64,000 nt of DNA, taken from NCBI GenBank assembly GCA_903828515.1, contig CAIKMD010000007.1, positions 1,768,706-1,832,705 of the forward strand, written 5' to 3'. The notes below the pieces were generated by a model. The model searched no databases, was not told the origin of the DNA, and saw only the letters and a program-made list of their open reading frames with translations. This document shows, piece after piece, positions 16,867 through 24,753 of the stretch (positions are counted from its first letter, which is position 1; each line of letters starts with the position of its first letter). A program made the position numbers and the translations under genes. This DNA is from an uncultured Rhodospirillales bacterium (lineage in GTDB: Bacteria; Pseudomonadota; Alphaproteobacteria; ATCC43930; CGMCC-115725).

Positions 16867-18141
16867 ATGAGCCCGAAGCCAGAAACCGCGCCCTATCGGA
16901 CCGCGTTCGATCGTCATCATCCGGCGGGCCACGACGAGCGCCGCGAGGCCGCGTTGTCGCGGTTCGAGACGCTGGGGTTTCCCACCCGTCGCGACGAGGC
17001 CTGGCGCTTCACCGATCTGAAGAAGCTGCATCGCGCGGTGTTCGCGCCGGCCGAAGGCGCCATCCACGCGGTGCCCGATCTGGTTCCCTGGCGCTTCGCC
17101 GGCGACGCGCACCGTATCGTGCTGGTCAACGGCCGCTTCGCCCGCGAGTTGTCGCAAGTCGGCGATCTCCCCAAGGGCGTCATCTTCGGCAGTCTTGCCG
17201 CCAATCCCGCGCTGATCGAGCAGACCTTCGATCCGACCGACACGGAAGGCGGCCAAGCCTTCACTGCGCTCAATGCCGCGCTCTTTGCTGACGGTTTCGC
17301 GTTGGTCGTGCCGGCCGGCGTTCATCTCGATGTGCCGGTCGAGATCGTGCATTGGGGTGCGGCGTCGGGGCGGTCGTTCCATCTGCGCCATCTGATCGCG
17401 CTCGGCGCGGGCGCGACGGCGACGGTGATCGAGACCTATGCCGGCCAGGGCGATTACTGGACCAATGCGGTGACCACGGTTCGGCTCGACGCGGGCGCCA
17501 AATTGCGTCACGCCAAGCTGCAGGACGAATCCTCGTTGGCGATCCATTTCGCACAGGTTCGTGCCGACCTGGCGAGCGATGCGCGATACGAAAGCTTCGT
17601 GCTGACCCTGGGCGGCAATCTCTCGCGCCATGACAGCGCCGTGCTCTATGGCGGCGCCGATGCGACTTGCGGCTTGTTCGGCGCCTATCTCCTGCGCGGC
17701 GAGCAGGAGGCGACCAATGCGACCTTCGTCGATCATGCGGTGCCAAGCTGCACCACGACCGAAGTGTTCAAGGGCGTGGTCGACGAGCGCGCGCATGGCG
17801 TGTTTCTGGGCAGCATCATGGTTCGCCAGGATGCGCAGAAAACCAACGCCAATCAGCTCAACAAGAATTTGTTGCTGTCGCCGCGTGCGGCGGTCGACAC
17901 CAAGCCGCAGCTCGAAATTCTTGCCGACGACGTGAAGTGCAGCCACGGTGCGACGGTCGGCGATCTCGACGAGGAAGCCTTGTTCTATCTCGAAGCCCGC
18001 GGCATTCCTGCGCCCGAGGCGCGGCGCATGCTGATCGAGGCTTTCGCCGCCGACGCGATCGACCAGATCGAGGATGACGTCGATCTGCGCGCGCATTTCG
18101 TCACCCAGGTCCAGCGCTGGCTCGGTGGAGGCGCCAAATGA
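16867..18141 (+). CDS. sufD: Fe-S assembly protein SufD
   Basis: 424 residues, SufB/SufD beta-helix family. It carries FPTRRDEAWRFTDLKKL near the N-terminus and the C-terminal DDVKCSHGATVGDLDEEALFYLEARGIP, where the His of CSHGAT corresponds to the E. coli His360 region involved in cluster assembly. Six bases separate it from sufC, and its TGA overlaps the sufS ATG by four bases. It pairs with SufB in the scaffold. Confidence 0.95.
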   Translation: MSPKPETAPYRTAFDRHHPAGHDERREAALSRFETLGFPTRRDEAWRFTDLKKLHRAVFAPAEGAIHAVPDLVPWRFAGDAHRIVLVNGRFARELSQVGDLPKGVIFGSLAANPALIEQTFDPTDTEGGQAFTALNAALFADGFALVVPAGVHLDVPVEIVHWGAASGRSFHLRHLIALGAGATATVIETYAGQGDYWTNAVTTVRLDAGAKLRHAKLQDESSLAIHFAQVRADLASDARYESFVLTLGGNLSRHDSAVLYGGADATCGLFGAYLLRGEQEATNATFVDHAVPSCTTTEVFKGVVDERAHGVFLGSIMVRQDAQKTNANQLNKNLLLSPRAAVDTKPQLEILADDVKCSHGATVGDLDEEALFYLEARGIPAPEARRMLIEAFAADAIDQIEDDVDLRAHFVTQVQRWLGGGAK

Positions 18142-19382
18142 GCGTCGCCGCCAAGAGCGGAGCCCGGGCCGGGTTCGATCCGCGCGCGGTCAAGCGCGAC
18201 TTCCCGATCTTCACGAACAATCCGGGCGTGGTCTTTCTCGACAGCGCGGCGAGCGCGCAAAAACCCGCGAGCGTGATCGATCGGGTCTCGGATTTTTATC
18301 GCCATGACTACGCCAACGTGCATCGCGGCGTGTACCGCTTGAGCGTCAAGTCGAGCGAACTCTACGAGAACGCTCGCGACCGCGCGGCAAAATTCCTCAA
18401 CGCCGCCGATCCGAGCGAGATCATTTTCGTGCGCGGCGCGACCGAAGGCATCAATCTTGTCGTGTACAGTTGGGGCGCCGCCAATCTCAAGGCCGGCGAC
18501 GAAGTGCTCATCACCGAACTCGAGCATCACGCCAACATCGTGCCGTGGCAGATCCTGCGCGACCGCATCGGCTTCACGCTGAAGGTCGCGCCGATCGACG
18601 CGACCGGCGGCATCGACATGGCGGTGCTCGAATCCCTGATCGGGCCGAAGACGAAGATGGTCGCGGTCACCCAACTGGCCAATGCGACCGGCGCGCTGGT
18701 GCCGGTCGAGGCGATCATCCGGCTGGCACATGCCAAAGGCGCGCTGGCGCTGATCGATGGCTGCCAGGCCGCGCCGCGCATGATGGTCGATGTGCAGGCG
18801 CTCGATTGCGATTTCTATGTCTTCTCCGGTCACAAAATGTACGGGCCGACCGGTATCGGCGTGCTCTACGGCAAACGCGCGCTGCTGCAGGAGATGCCGC
18901 CCTGGCAGGGCGGCGGCGACATGATCCTCAACGTGACTTTCGAGAAGACGACGTTCCAGGAGCCGCCGGCGCGCTTCGAGGCAGGAACGCCCGATATCTC
19001 GGGTGCGATCGGATTGGCGACGGCGCTCGATTATATCGATGCGTTGGGTCGCGATGCGATTGCCGCTCACGAGGCGGAACTGACGGAATACGGCATCGGT
19101 GTGCTGTCGCGGATGCCGGGCGTGAAACTGGTGCCGGCCGGACAGCGCCGTTTCGGCATCTTGTCGTTTGGCGTCGATGGGGTTCACCCGCACGATCTGG
19201 CGACCATCCTCGATCAGCACAGCGTCGCGGTTCGTGCCGGGCATCATTGCGCGCAGCCGCTGATGGACAAGCTCAATCTGGCCGCGACGACGCGCGCCTC
19301 GTTCGGGGTCTATAATGACGAACGCGACATCGATTCACTGGCTGCCGCCATCAAGGCAGCGCAAGTGATGTTCGCGGACTAG
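18138..19382 (+). CDS. sufS: Cysteine desulfurase SufS
   Basis: A 414-residue class II (SufS) aminotransferase-fold enzyme. PLP is held by Lys233 in FSGHKMYGPTG; the catalytic Cys371 is in VRAGHHCAQPLM. TEGINLVVYSW and ELEHHANIVPWQ (His130/His131) contact the cofactor. It converts cysteine to alanine and forms a persulfide that is passed to SufU, encoded next. Translation is coupled to sufD by a four-base overlap. Confidence 0.95.
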   Translation: MSVAAKSGARAGFDPRAVKRDFPIFTNNPGVVFLDSAASAQKPASVIDRVSDFYRHDYANVHRGVYRLSVKSSELYENARDRAAKFLNAADPSEIIFVRGATEGINLVVYSWGAANLKAGDEVLITELEHHANIVPWQILRDRIGFTLKVAPIDATGGIDMAVLESLIGPKTKMVAVTQLANATGALVPVEAIIRLAHAKGALALIDGCQAAPRMMVDVQALDCDFYVFSGHKMYGPTGIGVLYGKRALLQEMPPWQGGGDMILNVTFEKTTFQEPPARFEAGTPDISGAIGLATALDYIDALGRDAIAAHEAELTEYGIGVLSRMPGVKLVPAGQRRFGILSFGVDGVHPHDLATILDQHSVAVRAGHHCAQPLMDKLNLAATTRASFGVYNDERDIDSLAAAIKAAQVMFAD

Positions 19383-19390
19383 GGTGCAGC

Positions 19391-19855
19391 ATGGAAACGC
19401 GTGATCTCTACCAGGACATCATTCTCGACCACGGCCGCAAGCCGCGAAATTTCCACGCGATGGAGCACCCGTCGCATTTCGCGCACGGTCATAATCCGCT
19501 GTGCGGCGACCGCATCACGATCTATCTCGAGCTCGCCGATGGCCGGGTGAAAGACGTGAGCTTCGAGGGACGGGGCTGCGCGATCTCGACCGCCTCCGCC
19601 TCGTTGATGACCGAAGTGCTGAAGGGCAAGACGCTTGCCGAGGCTGATGCCTTGTTCAAGGCGTTTCATGCCGAGGTGATGGGTACCGAGATTCCGCCGG
19701 TGCCCGAGCCGTTGCAGGACGATTTCGAGCGCCTGGCGCCGTTGGAAGGGGTCAAAGCCTATCCGGCACGGGTGAAATGCGCGACGCTGGCGTGGCACGC
19801 GTTCGAGACGGCGCTCAAGAGCGGAGCGGTCGGTGCGACCGTGAAGACGGAATAG
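19391..19855 (+). CDS. sufU: SufU-type sulfur acceptor / scaffold
   Basis: 154 residues, IscU fold with the insertion typical of SufU (around LAEADALFKAFHAEVMG). The three conserved cysteines are in NPLCGDRI, GRGCAISTAS and VKCATLAW, and the Asp after the first Cys is present. In Gram-positive bacteria SufU binds zinc and takes the persulfide from SufS; the same role is inferred here because no sufE is in the cluster. It lies eight bases after sufS. Confidence 0.9.
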   Translation: METRDLYQDIILDHGRKPRNFHAMEHPSHFAHGHNPLCGDRITIYLELADGRVKDVSFEGRGCAISTASASLMTEVLKGKTLAEADALFKAFHAEVMGTEIPPVPEPLQDDFERLAPLEGVKAYPARVKCATLAWHAFETALKSGAVGATVKTE

Positions 19856-19859
19856 GGCC

Positions 19860-20249
19860 ATGGCGAGCGATGATCCGTTTTCATTCGAAACCGAAAAGCC
19901 GCCGGCGACGGAGGAGGTCGAACGTCCCGCGTCGGTCGACAATGACGAAGAATTGCTGCCGCGCGTGCTCGAGGCGCTGAAGACCGTGCGCGATCCCGAG
20001 ATACCGGTGAACCTGGTCGATCTCGGCTTGATCTACGAGCTGATCGCCAACAAGGACGGCATCGTCTACATCGAGATGACCCTGACCGCGCCGTCGTGTC
20101 CGGTCGCGGGCGAACTCCCCGGTCAAGTGCATGACGCGGTCGCCGAAGTCGAAGGCGTCAACGACGTGCGGGTGAAGCTCGTGTGGGAGCCGCCCTGGGA
20201 GAAAGACCGCATGAGCGAAGAGGCCAAGCTCGAACTCGGGATGATGTAG
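19860..20249 (+). CDS. sufT: SufT (DUF59/MIP18-like Fe-S maturation protein)
   Basis: 129 residues with a short acidic leader followed by a complete DUF59 domain: LKTVRDPEIPVNLVDLGLIYEL, then MTLTAPSCPVAGELPG and VRVKLVWEPPWEKDRMSEEAKLELGM. The Cys in APSCPVA is the conserved residue of the family. It lies four bases after sufU and ends the suf operon. SufT helps load Fe-S clusters into client proteins under demand (family knowledge). No sufA or other A-type carrier follows; a cytochrome gene does. Confidence 0.88.
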   Translation: MASDDPFSFETEKPPATEEVERPASVDNDEELLPRVLEALKTVRDPEIPVNLVDLGLIYELIANKDGIVYIEMTLTAPSCPVAGELPGQVHDAVAEVEGVNDVRVKLVWEPPWEKDRMSEEAKLELGMM

Positions 20250-20333
20250 TCCCGGCCGACTCACGCAATCGTTACGCCTTGCCGCGTCCGCGCGAGCCTA
20301 TCATCGCCATAGTCGGGTTTCAGGGAGTTGAGT

Positions 20334-20834
20334 ATGCATCTGTTTCAAAAGGGCTTGATGGCCGCGGGCGTCGGGCTGGTGCTCGCTGCCGGAACCGTTG
20401 GCGTGTTCGCCGCGGACGACAAGGAAGCCGTGATCAAGACGCGCGGCGATTTCATGGGTGCACAGCAAAAGGCGGTGGGTCAGGTCCAGGCTTTCGCCAA
20501 GGGAACCGGCGACCGCGCCGGGGCGATCGACGGCGTTACCAAGCTCGTCGCGATGTCTACCGAATTGGAAGCGAAATTCATTGCCTTCTTCCCGCCGGGC
20601 ACCAGCAACGTCGATTTCCCCAAATTGGCGCGCGCCAAACCCGAATTATGGCAGGGCACGAATCTCGATCAGGCCAAGGCCGCTATTCCGAAGATGCACG
20701 ATGCTCAGGTCAAGCTGCTCGAGGTGGTGAAGACCGCCGATGCCGAAACCGTCGGCAAAGCGATGTCGGATAATTATCGCGATACCTGCAACGGCCTTTG
20801 CCATAACGCCTATCGCGGCCCCGAGATCAAGTAG
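20334..20834 (+). CDS. Cytochrome c'-like protein with CX3CH heme motif
   Basis: 166 residues with a signal peptide (cleaved after VGVFA, about residue 27). The mature part is all-helical and resembles class II cytochrome c' (KTRGDFMGAQQKAVGQV near the start, heme motif near the C-terminus). The heme site reads C-N-G-L-C-H followed by NAYR: three residues between the cysteines instead of two. The codons (tgc aac ggc ctt tgc cat) are unambiguous in this sequence. AGGGAG at 20322-20327 supports the ATG at 20334; an in-frame TTG lies six bases earlier. It is followed by a diheme cytochrome gene. Confidence 0.75.
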   Translation: MHLFQKGLMAAGVGLVLAAGTVGVFAADDKEAVIKTRGDFMGAQQKAVGQVQAFAKGTGDRAGAIDGVTKLVAMSTELEAKFIAFFPPGTSNVDFPKLARAKPELWQGTNLDQAKAAIPKMHDAQVKLLEVVKTADAETVGKAMSDNYRDTCNGLCHNAYRGPEIK

Positions 20835-20835
20835 T

Positions 20836-20870
20836 AACCTCGGCAGGGTGTAAGCCCTGCTGTCGAGGTT
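20836..20870 (+). promoter_or_regulatory. Hairpin covering the ribosome site of the diheme cytochrome
   Basis: AACCTCG-GCAGGG (20836-20848) pairs with CCCTGC (20855-20860) and CGAGGTT (20864-20870), leaving a three-base bulge and a six-base loop. The GAGG (20865-20868) that serves the ATG at 20874 lies in the 3' arm, so the structure would hide it. It could act as an attenuator or processing site between the two cytochrome cistrons. Confidence 0.45.
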
Positions 20871-20873
20871 GCA

Positions 20874-21746
20874 ATGAAGTCCGTCTCTCTCGTTGCCGCC
20901 GCCATCGTTCTGGCGGGGCTGTCGGGTAGCGCGCGCGCGGCCGATGAAGCGGCGGTTGCGCGCGGCGCCTATCTCGCTGCTGCCGGCGATTGCGAAGCCT
21001 GTCACACCGATAAAAAGTCCGATGGTGCGCCGCTCGCGGGTGGGCGCCCGCTGGTGACGCCGTTCGGCACTTTCTACGCTCCCAACATCACGCCCGATCC
21101 CTCAACCGGGATCGGCAAATGGACCCTCGACGATTTCCGTCGCGCCTTGCGCGAGGGCAAGAACGAGCACGGCGCCTACTATTATCCCGTATTCCCGTTC
21201 ACCTCGTTTACCGGGATCACCGACCGGGACGCCGCGGACATCTTCGCCTATCTGCAAAGCGTGCCGGCGGTCGAACACCGCGCGCCGCATAACGAGGTCA
21301 AGTTTCCCTTCGGTTGGCGTTTCCTGATGATCGGCTGGCGCACGCTGTTCTTCAACGAAGGACCGCTGCAACCGGTGGTCGGGCAAAGCGAAGAATGGAA
21401 TCGCGGTCGCTATCTCGCCGAAGCCGTCGCGCACTGCCAGGAATGCCATACGCCGCGCAATTTCCTCGGTGGGCTCGATCGCGCGCATGCCTATGCCGGC
21501 AATCTTCACGGGCCGGACGGTAACGAAGCGCCCGATATCACGTCCCACAAGAAAGACGGGATCGGCGACTGGTCAATCGAGGATCTGGTCGAGGTGTTGA
21601 AAACAGGGACGACCCCCGATGGCGACAATGTCGCTCAAGGCATGGGCGACGTGGTCGACGCTGCCGCCAAGCTGACTGACGCCGACAGGCGCGCGATCGC
21701 GGTCTATATCACGTCGCTCCCACCACTGCCGCAGACACCGAAATAG
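20874..21746 (+). CDS. Periplasmic diheme cytochrome c
   Basis: 290 residues with a Sec signal peptide (cleaved after ARA, about residue 22) and two CXXCH sites: GDCEACHTD at about residue 41 and HCQECHTPR at about 190. This is the layout of diheme cytochromes related to alcohol-dehydrogenase cytochrome subunits, which carry three hemes. The IGKWTLDDFRRALREG and IGDWSIEDLVEVLKTG segments are matching distal-helix regions, showing two fused class I domains. It likely accepts electrons from a periplasmic dehydrogenase or from the neighbouring cytochrome. It is partly controlled by the upstream hairpin, if that is real. Confidence 0.88.
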   Translation: MKSVSLVAAAIVLAGLSGSARAADEAAVARGAYLAAAGDCEACHTDKKSDGAPLAGGRPLVTPFGTFYAPNITPDPSTGIGKWTLDDFRRALREGKNEHGAYYYPVFPFTSFTGITDRDAADIFAYLQSVPAVEHRAPHNEVKFPFGWRFLMIGWRTLFFNEGPLQPVVGQSEEWNRGRYLAEAVAHCQECHTPRNFLGGLDRAHAYAGNLHGPDGNEAPDITSHKKDGIGDWSIEDLVEVLKTGTTPDGDNVAQGMGDVVDAAAKLTDADRRAIAVYITSLPPLPQTPK

Positions 21747-21824
21747 CCTTATCGGGCGGCGTATCTTGCAACGGGTCGTTCTGCTAGCTTGAACGCCCGG
21801 GGAACAATCGCGATATCCAACCAG

Positions 21825-22799
21825 ATGACTGCCATCATCCGCACCGAAAAACTCCGCAAGACTTTTGCGGGCCATAAGAAAGAAATCGTCGAAGCGGTGC
21901 ATGATCTCGATCTCGAGGTCGAGAAGGGCGAGATATTCGGGCTGCTCGGCCCCAACGGCGCGGGCAAGACCACGGCCATGCGCATGCTCTGCACCTTGCT
22001 GGTGCCGACGAGCGGCAAGGCCACGGTTACCGGTTTCGATCTCGCCACCCAGGCGCACGAAATTCGCAAGAATATCGGCTATGTCGGCCAAAAGGGCGGC
22101 ATGGAGCAGGTGGCGACCGGACGCGAAAACCTCATGCTGCACGCACAGCTCTACCGGATGAGCCGCTCGGAAGCGACGCGCCGGATCGATGCGTTGATCG
22201 AGCGACTGAAACTTTCTGCGTTCGCCGACCGCAAGACCGAAACCTATTCCGGCGGCCAGCGGCGAATCTTCGATCTAGCCTCGGGTGTGATCAACATGCC
22301 GGAGCTTCTTTTCCTCGACGAACCATCGACCGGCCTCGATCCGCAAAGCCGGGCGCGCGTGTGGGAAGAAGTGAAAGGACTGCATGAGCAGGGCACCACC
22401 ATCTTCCTGACCACGCATTATCTCGAAGAAGCCGACGCGCTGTGCGATCGCGTCGCCATCGTGGATCTCGGCAATATCGTGGCGCTTGGCAGCCCGGCCG
22501 AGCTCAAGAAGAAAATCGCCGGCGACATCATCACGCTCGACTACGACGTCGAGGAGCGGGCGAAGGCGGCGATGCAATTTCTTTCGGGCAATCCGGCCGT
22601 GCTCGAACAGCACCAGACCGGGGCCACGATTCAGGTCTATGTCGATCGCGGTGACGAAGCACTGCCGGTGCTTCTGCGCGTCGTCGGCCAAGCCAATCTC
22701 GGCCCGCGATCCGTTCGTCTCTCGCGTCCGTCGCTCGACGACGTGTTCCTGAAGCTGACGGGTAAAACGCTGCGCGAATCCGAATCGACCCACGCTTAG
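21825..22799 (+). CDS. ABC exporter ATP-binding protein (DrrA/NodI-like)
   Basis: 324 residues with Walker A GPNGAGKTT, signature YSGGQRRIFDLASG, Walker B LLFLDEPSTGLD and switch histidine TTHYLEEADALCDR. The C-terminal extension of about 90 residues is typical of the DrrA class that pairs with ABC-2 permeases. The ATG at 21825 (MTAIIRTEK) is preferred over a TTG at 21789. Two permease genes follow within one base, so it probably powers export of a drug-like or lipid-like molecule; the substrate is unknown. Confidence 0.9.
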   Translation: MTAIIRTEKLRKTFAGHKKEIVEAVHDLDLEVEKGEIFGLLGPNGAGKTTAMRMLCTLLVPTSGKATVTGFDLATQAHEIRKNIGYVGQKGGMEQVATGRENLMLHAQLYRMSRSEATRRIDALIERLKLSAFADRKTETYSGGQRRIFDLASGVINMPELLFLDEPSTGLDPQSRARVWEEVKGLHEQGTTIFLTTHYLEEADALCDRVAIVDLGNIVALGSPAELKKKIAGDIITLDYDVEERAKAAMQFLSGNPAVLEQHQTGATIQVYVDRGDEALPVLLRVVGQANLGPRSVRLSRPSLDDVFLKLTGKTLRESESTHA

Positions 22800-22800
22800 C

Positions 22801-23553
22801 ATGCGCGACACGTATCTGATCACGATGAACGAGCTGTTGGTCACGGTTCGCAATCCGTTCTGGATTTTCCGCGGGCTGTTTCAGCCGATCATCTATCTTC
22901 TGCTGTTTGGGCCGTTGCTGAACGGCGTTGCCGGTACGCGGGGCTTTCCGGCGACCAACGCGATTCAGTTCTTCGCACCCGGCCTGCTGATCATGAACGC
23001 GCTGTTCAGTGCAGGATTCGAGGGCTTCACCTTGCAGGACAAGGTCGATTCGGGATTTCTCGAGCGCCTGCGCGTCACCCCGATCAGCCGCCTGTCCCTG
23101 GCGATGGGATTCATCCTGCAGTCCTCAATCACGCTGATCATCCAGAGCACGGCCTTGATCGTCTGCTCGCTGTTCTTCGGCCTGCAACTCGATCTTTGGG
23201 GCGCGGCGGTGCTGTTTTTTCTCATTCTGCTGATCGGCGTGACGATGGCGTCGATCTCTTTCATTCTGGCGCTGATCACGCGCGAGGGCGGCATTCTGGC
23301 CGGCGTCACCAACACCTTCATCCTACCGCTGCTGATCCTCTCGGGGGTGATGCTGCCGATTAGCTTTGGCCCACCCATTATTCAGTTCATCGCCCAATTC
23401 GATCCCATGCTCTATGCGGTGAACGGGGCGCGGGCGCTGATCAACGGCAACCTGACCGATCCGTCGGTTCCGATCGCGTTTGCGGTGTTCATCGCGTTGT
23501 CCGGGATCACGCTCGCCTTGTTTATTCGCGCGATGCGCGAGGCGGTGGCCTAG
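22801..23553 (+). CDS. ABC-2 type exporter permease, copy 1
   Basis: 250 residues, six hydrophobic segments, DrrB/NodJ type. The family ABC-2 signature region is SGVMLPISFGPPIIQFIAQFDP. It starts one base after the ATPase stop. It is about 73% identical to the next gene with no gaps (67 differences in 250 by eye), so the pair arose by tandem duplication and may form a heterodimeric channel. Confidence 0.9.
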   Translation: MRDTYLITMNELLVTVRNPFWIFRGLFQPIIYLLLFGPLLNGVAGTRGFPATNAIQFFAPGLLIMNALFSAGFEGFTLQDKVDSGFLERLRVTPISRLSLAMGFILQSSITLIIQSTALIVCSLFFGLQLDLWGAAVLFFLILLIGVTMASISFILALITREGGILAGVTNTFILPLLILSGVMLPISFGPPIIQFIAQFDPMLYAVNGARALINGNLTDPSVPIAFAVFIALSGITLALFIRAMREAVA

Positions 23554-24306
23554 ATGCGCGACATCTACCTCATCACCATGAACGAGATTCGCGTGACGAT
23601 GCGAAATCCGTTCTGGACGGTCAGTTCCCTGTTTCAGCCGATCATGTATCTCGTGCTGTTCGGACCGCTCCTCAACGGCGTTGCCGGCACAAACGGTTTG
23701 CCGGGCGGCAATGCGATTCAGTTCTTCGCGCCGGGCCTGCTCATCATGAACGCGCTGTTCGGCTCTGCCTTCGAGGGCTTTACCCTGCGCGACAAGCTCG
23801 ATTCCGGCTTTCTCGAGCGATTGCGGGTGACGCCGATCAGCCGCCTTTCCCTGGCGTTGGGGTTCATGCTCCAGTCTTGCCTCAATCTCATCATTCAAAG
23901 CGTGGTGCTGATTGCGTGCTCGTTCCTGTTCGGATTGAAGCTCGATCCTGTGGGCGCGATTATCCTGGTATTCCTCATCGTGCTGATCGGGATCACCATG
24001 TCGTCGATCTCTTACCGGCTCGGACTGATGATCCGCGAAGGCGGAATTCTTGCCGGGATCGTCAACACCTTCGTGCTGCCGATGATGATTTTGTCCGGCA
24101 TCATGCTGCCGATTAGTTTCGGACCGCCGATCCTTCAATTCATCGCGCAATTCGACCCGTTTCTTTATGCCGTGAGCGCGTCGCGGGCGCTGGTCAACGG
24201 CGCCTTGTTCGATGCTTCGATCCCGATCGCTTTTGCGGTTTTCGCGGTACTCGCGGTGACGACACTGGCGATCTTCATCCATGGAATGCGCGAAGCCGTG
24301 GCGTAA
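23554..24306 (+). CDS. ABC-2 type exporter permease, copy 2
   Basis: 250 residues, directly abutting copy 1 with no spacer. It shares the start MRDxYLITMNE, the block SGFLERLRVTPISRLSL and the end MREAVA with copy 1. Divergence is highest in the fourth membrane segment and near the C-terminus (for example IALSGITLAL against AVLAVTTLAI), which hints at subunit specialisation. It is probably co-translated with copy 1 as the second half of the transporter. Confidence 0.9.
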   Translation: MRDIYLITMNEIRVTMRNPFWTVSSLFQPIMYLVLFGPLLNGVAGTNGLPGGNAIQFFAPGLLIMNALFGSAFEGFTLRDKLDSGFLERLRVTPISRLSLALGFMLQSCLNLIIQSVVLIACSFLFGLKLDPVGAIILVFLIVLIGITMSSISYRLGLMIREGGILAGIVNTFVLPMMILSGIMLPISFGPPILQFIAQFDPFLYAVSASRALVNGALFDASIPIAFAVFAVLAVTTLAIFIHGMREAVA

Positions 24307-24415
24307 TTCCGCGCGATATCGCAGCCACAATCTTTCCCTATTCGTTAAGCCGTTTGGCATCGACGGCGGCGCGGGTTAGACCTATGGTTCGGTTCGGTCA
24401 TCAGGTGTATTCGGC

Positions 24416-24655
24416 ATGTTTTTCAAGAAGCATTCCGGCGATCCGGGCGCGGTTGACGACTCGGGTGTTGTTGCCGGTCAGCGATATCGGTCCGCCGGTG
24501 TCAAAACCATCGTGTGGGAAGTCAGCGCGGTATTGCGTTACCCGTGGGAGCCGTCGCCCCATGTCCGGCTCCAGCGGGTGGGTATTCCCGGCGATCTCAA
24601 GACCATCGGTCTCGAGACCCTCCTCGATCTGCGCTATTTCGAACCTGAGAAATAA
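24416..24655 (+). CDS. Small conserved-looking hypothetical protein, 79 residues
   Basis: MFFKKHSGDPG, then a protein-like core with VKTIVWEVSAVLRYPWEP, PHVRLQRVGIPGDLKTIG and LETLLDLRYFEP. It is soluble with no cysteines. A weak AGGTG lies upstream. Composition and pattern look like a real small beta/alpha protein, but I do not recognise a named family. It stands alone between the exporter and the PHA depolymerase. Confidence 0.55.
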   Translation: MFFKKHSGDPGAVDDSGVVAGQRYRSAGVKTIVWEVSAVLRYPWEPSPHVRLQRVGIPGDLKTIGLETLLDLRYFEPEK

Positions 24656-24753
24656 GCGCCGGCATTAGCCCGTTCTAAATTCCCCTTAGGCTAGAGTGAT
24701 GAATAGGGCGGACATGCGCGTCCGGATCCCTGCCACGAGGATGTAGAAAGCAC

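Noticed and set aside
16147-18096. 649-codon minus-strand frame
   Set aside because: Exactly antisense to sufC and sufD, whose products carry all family residues.
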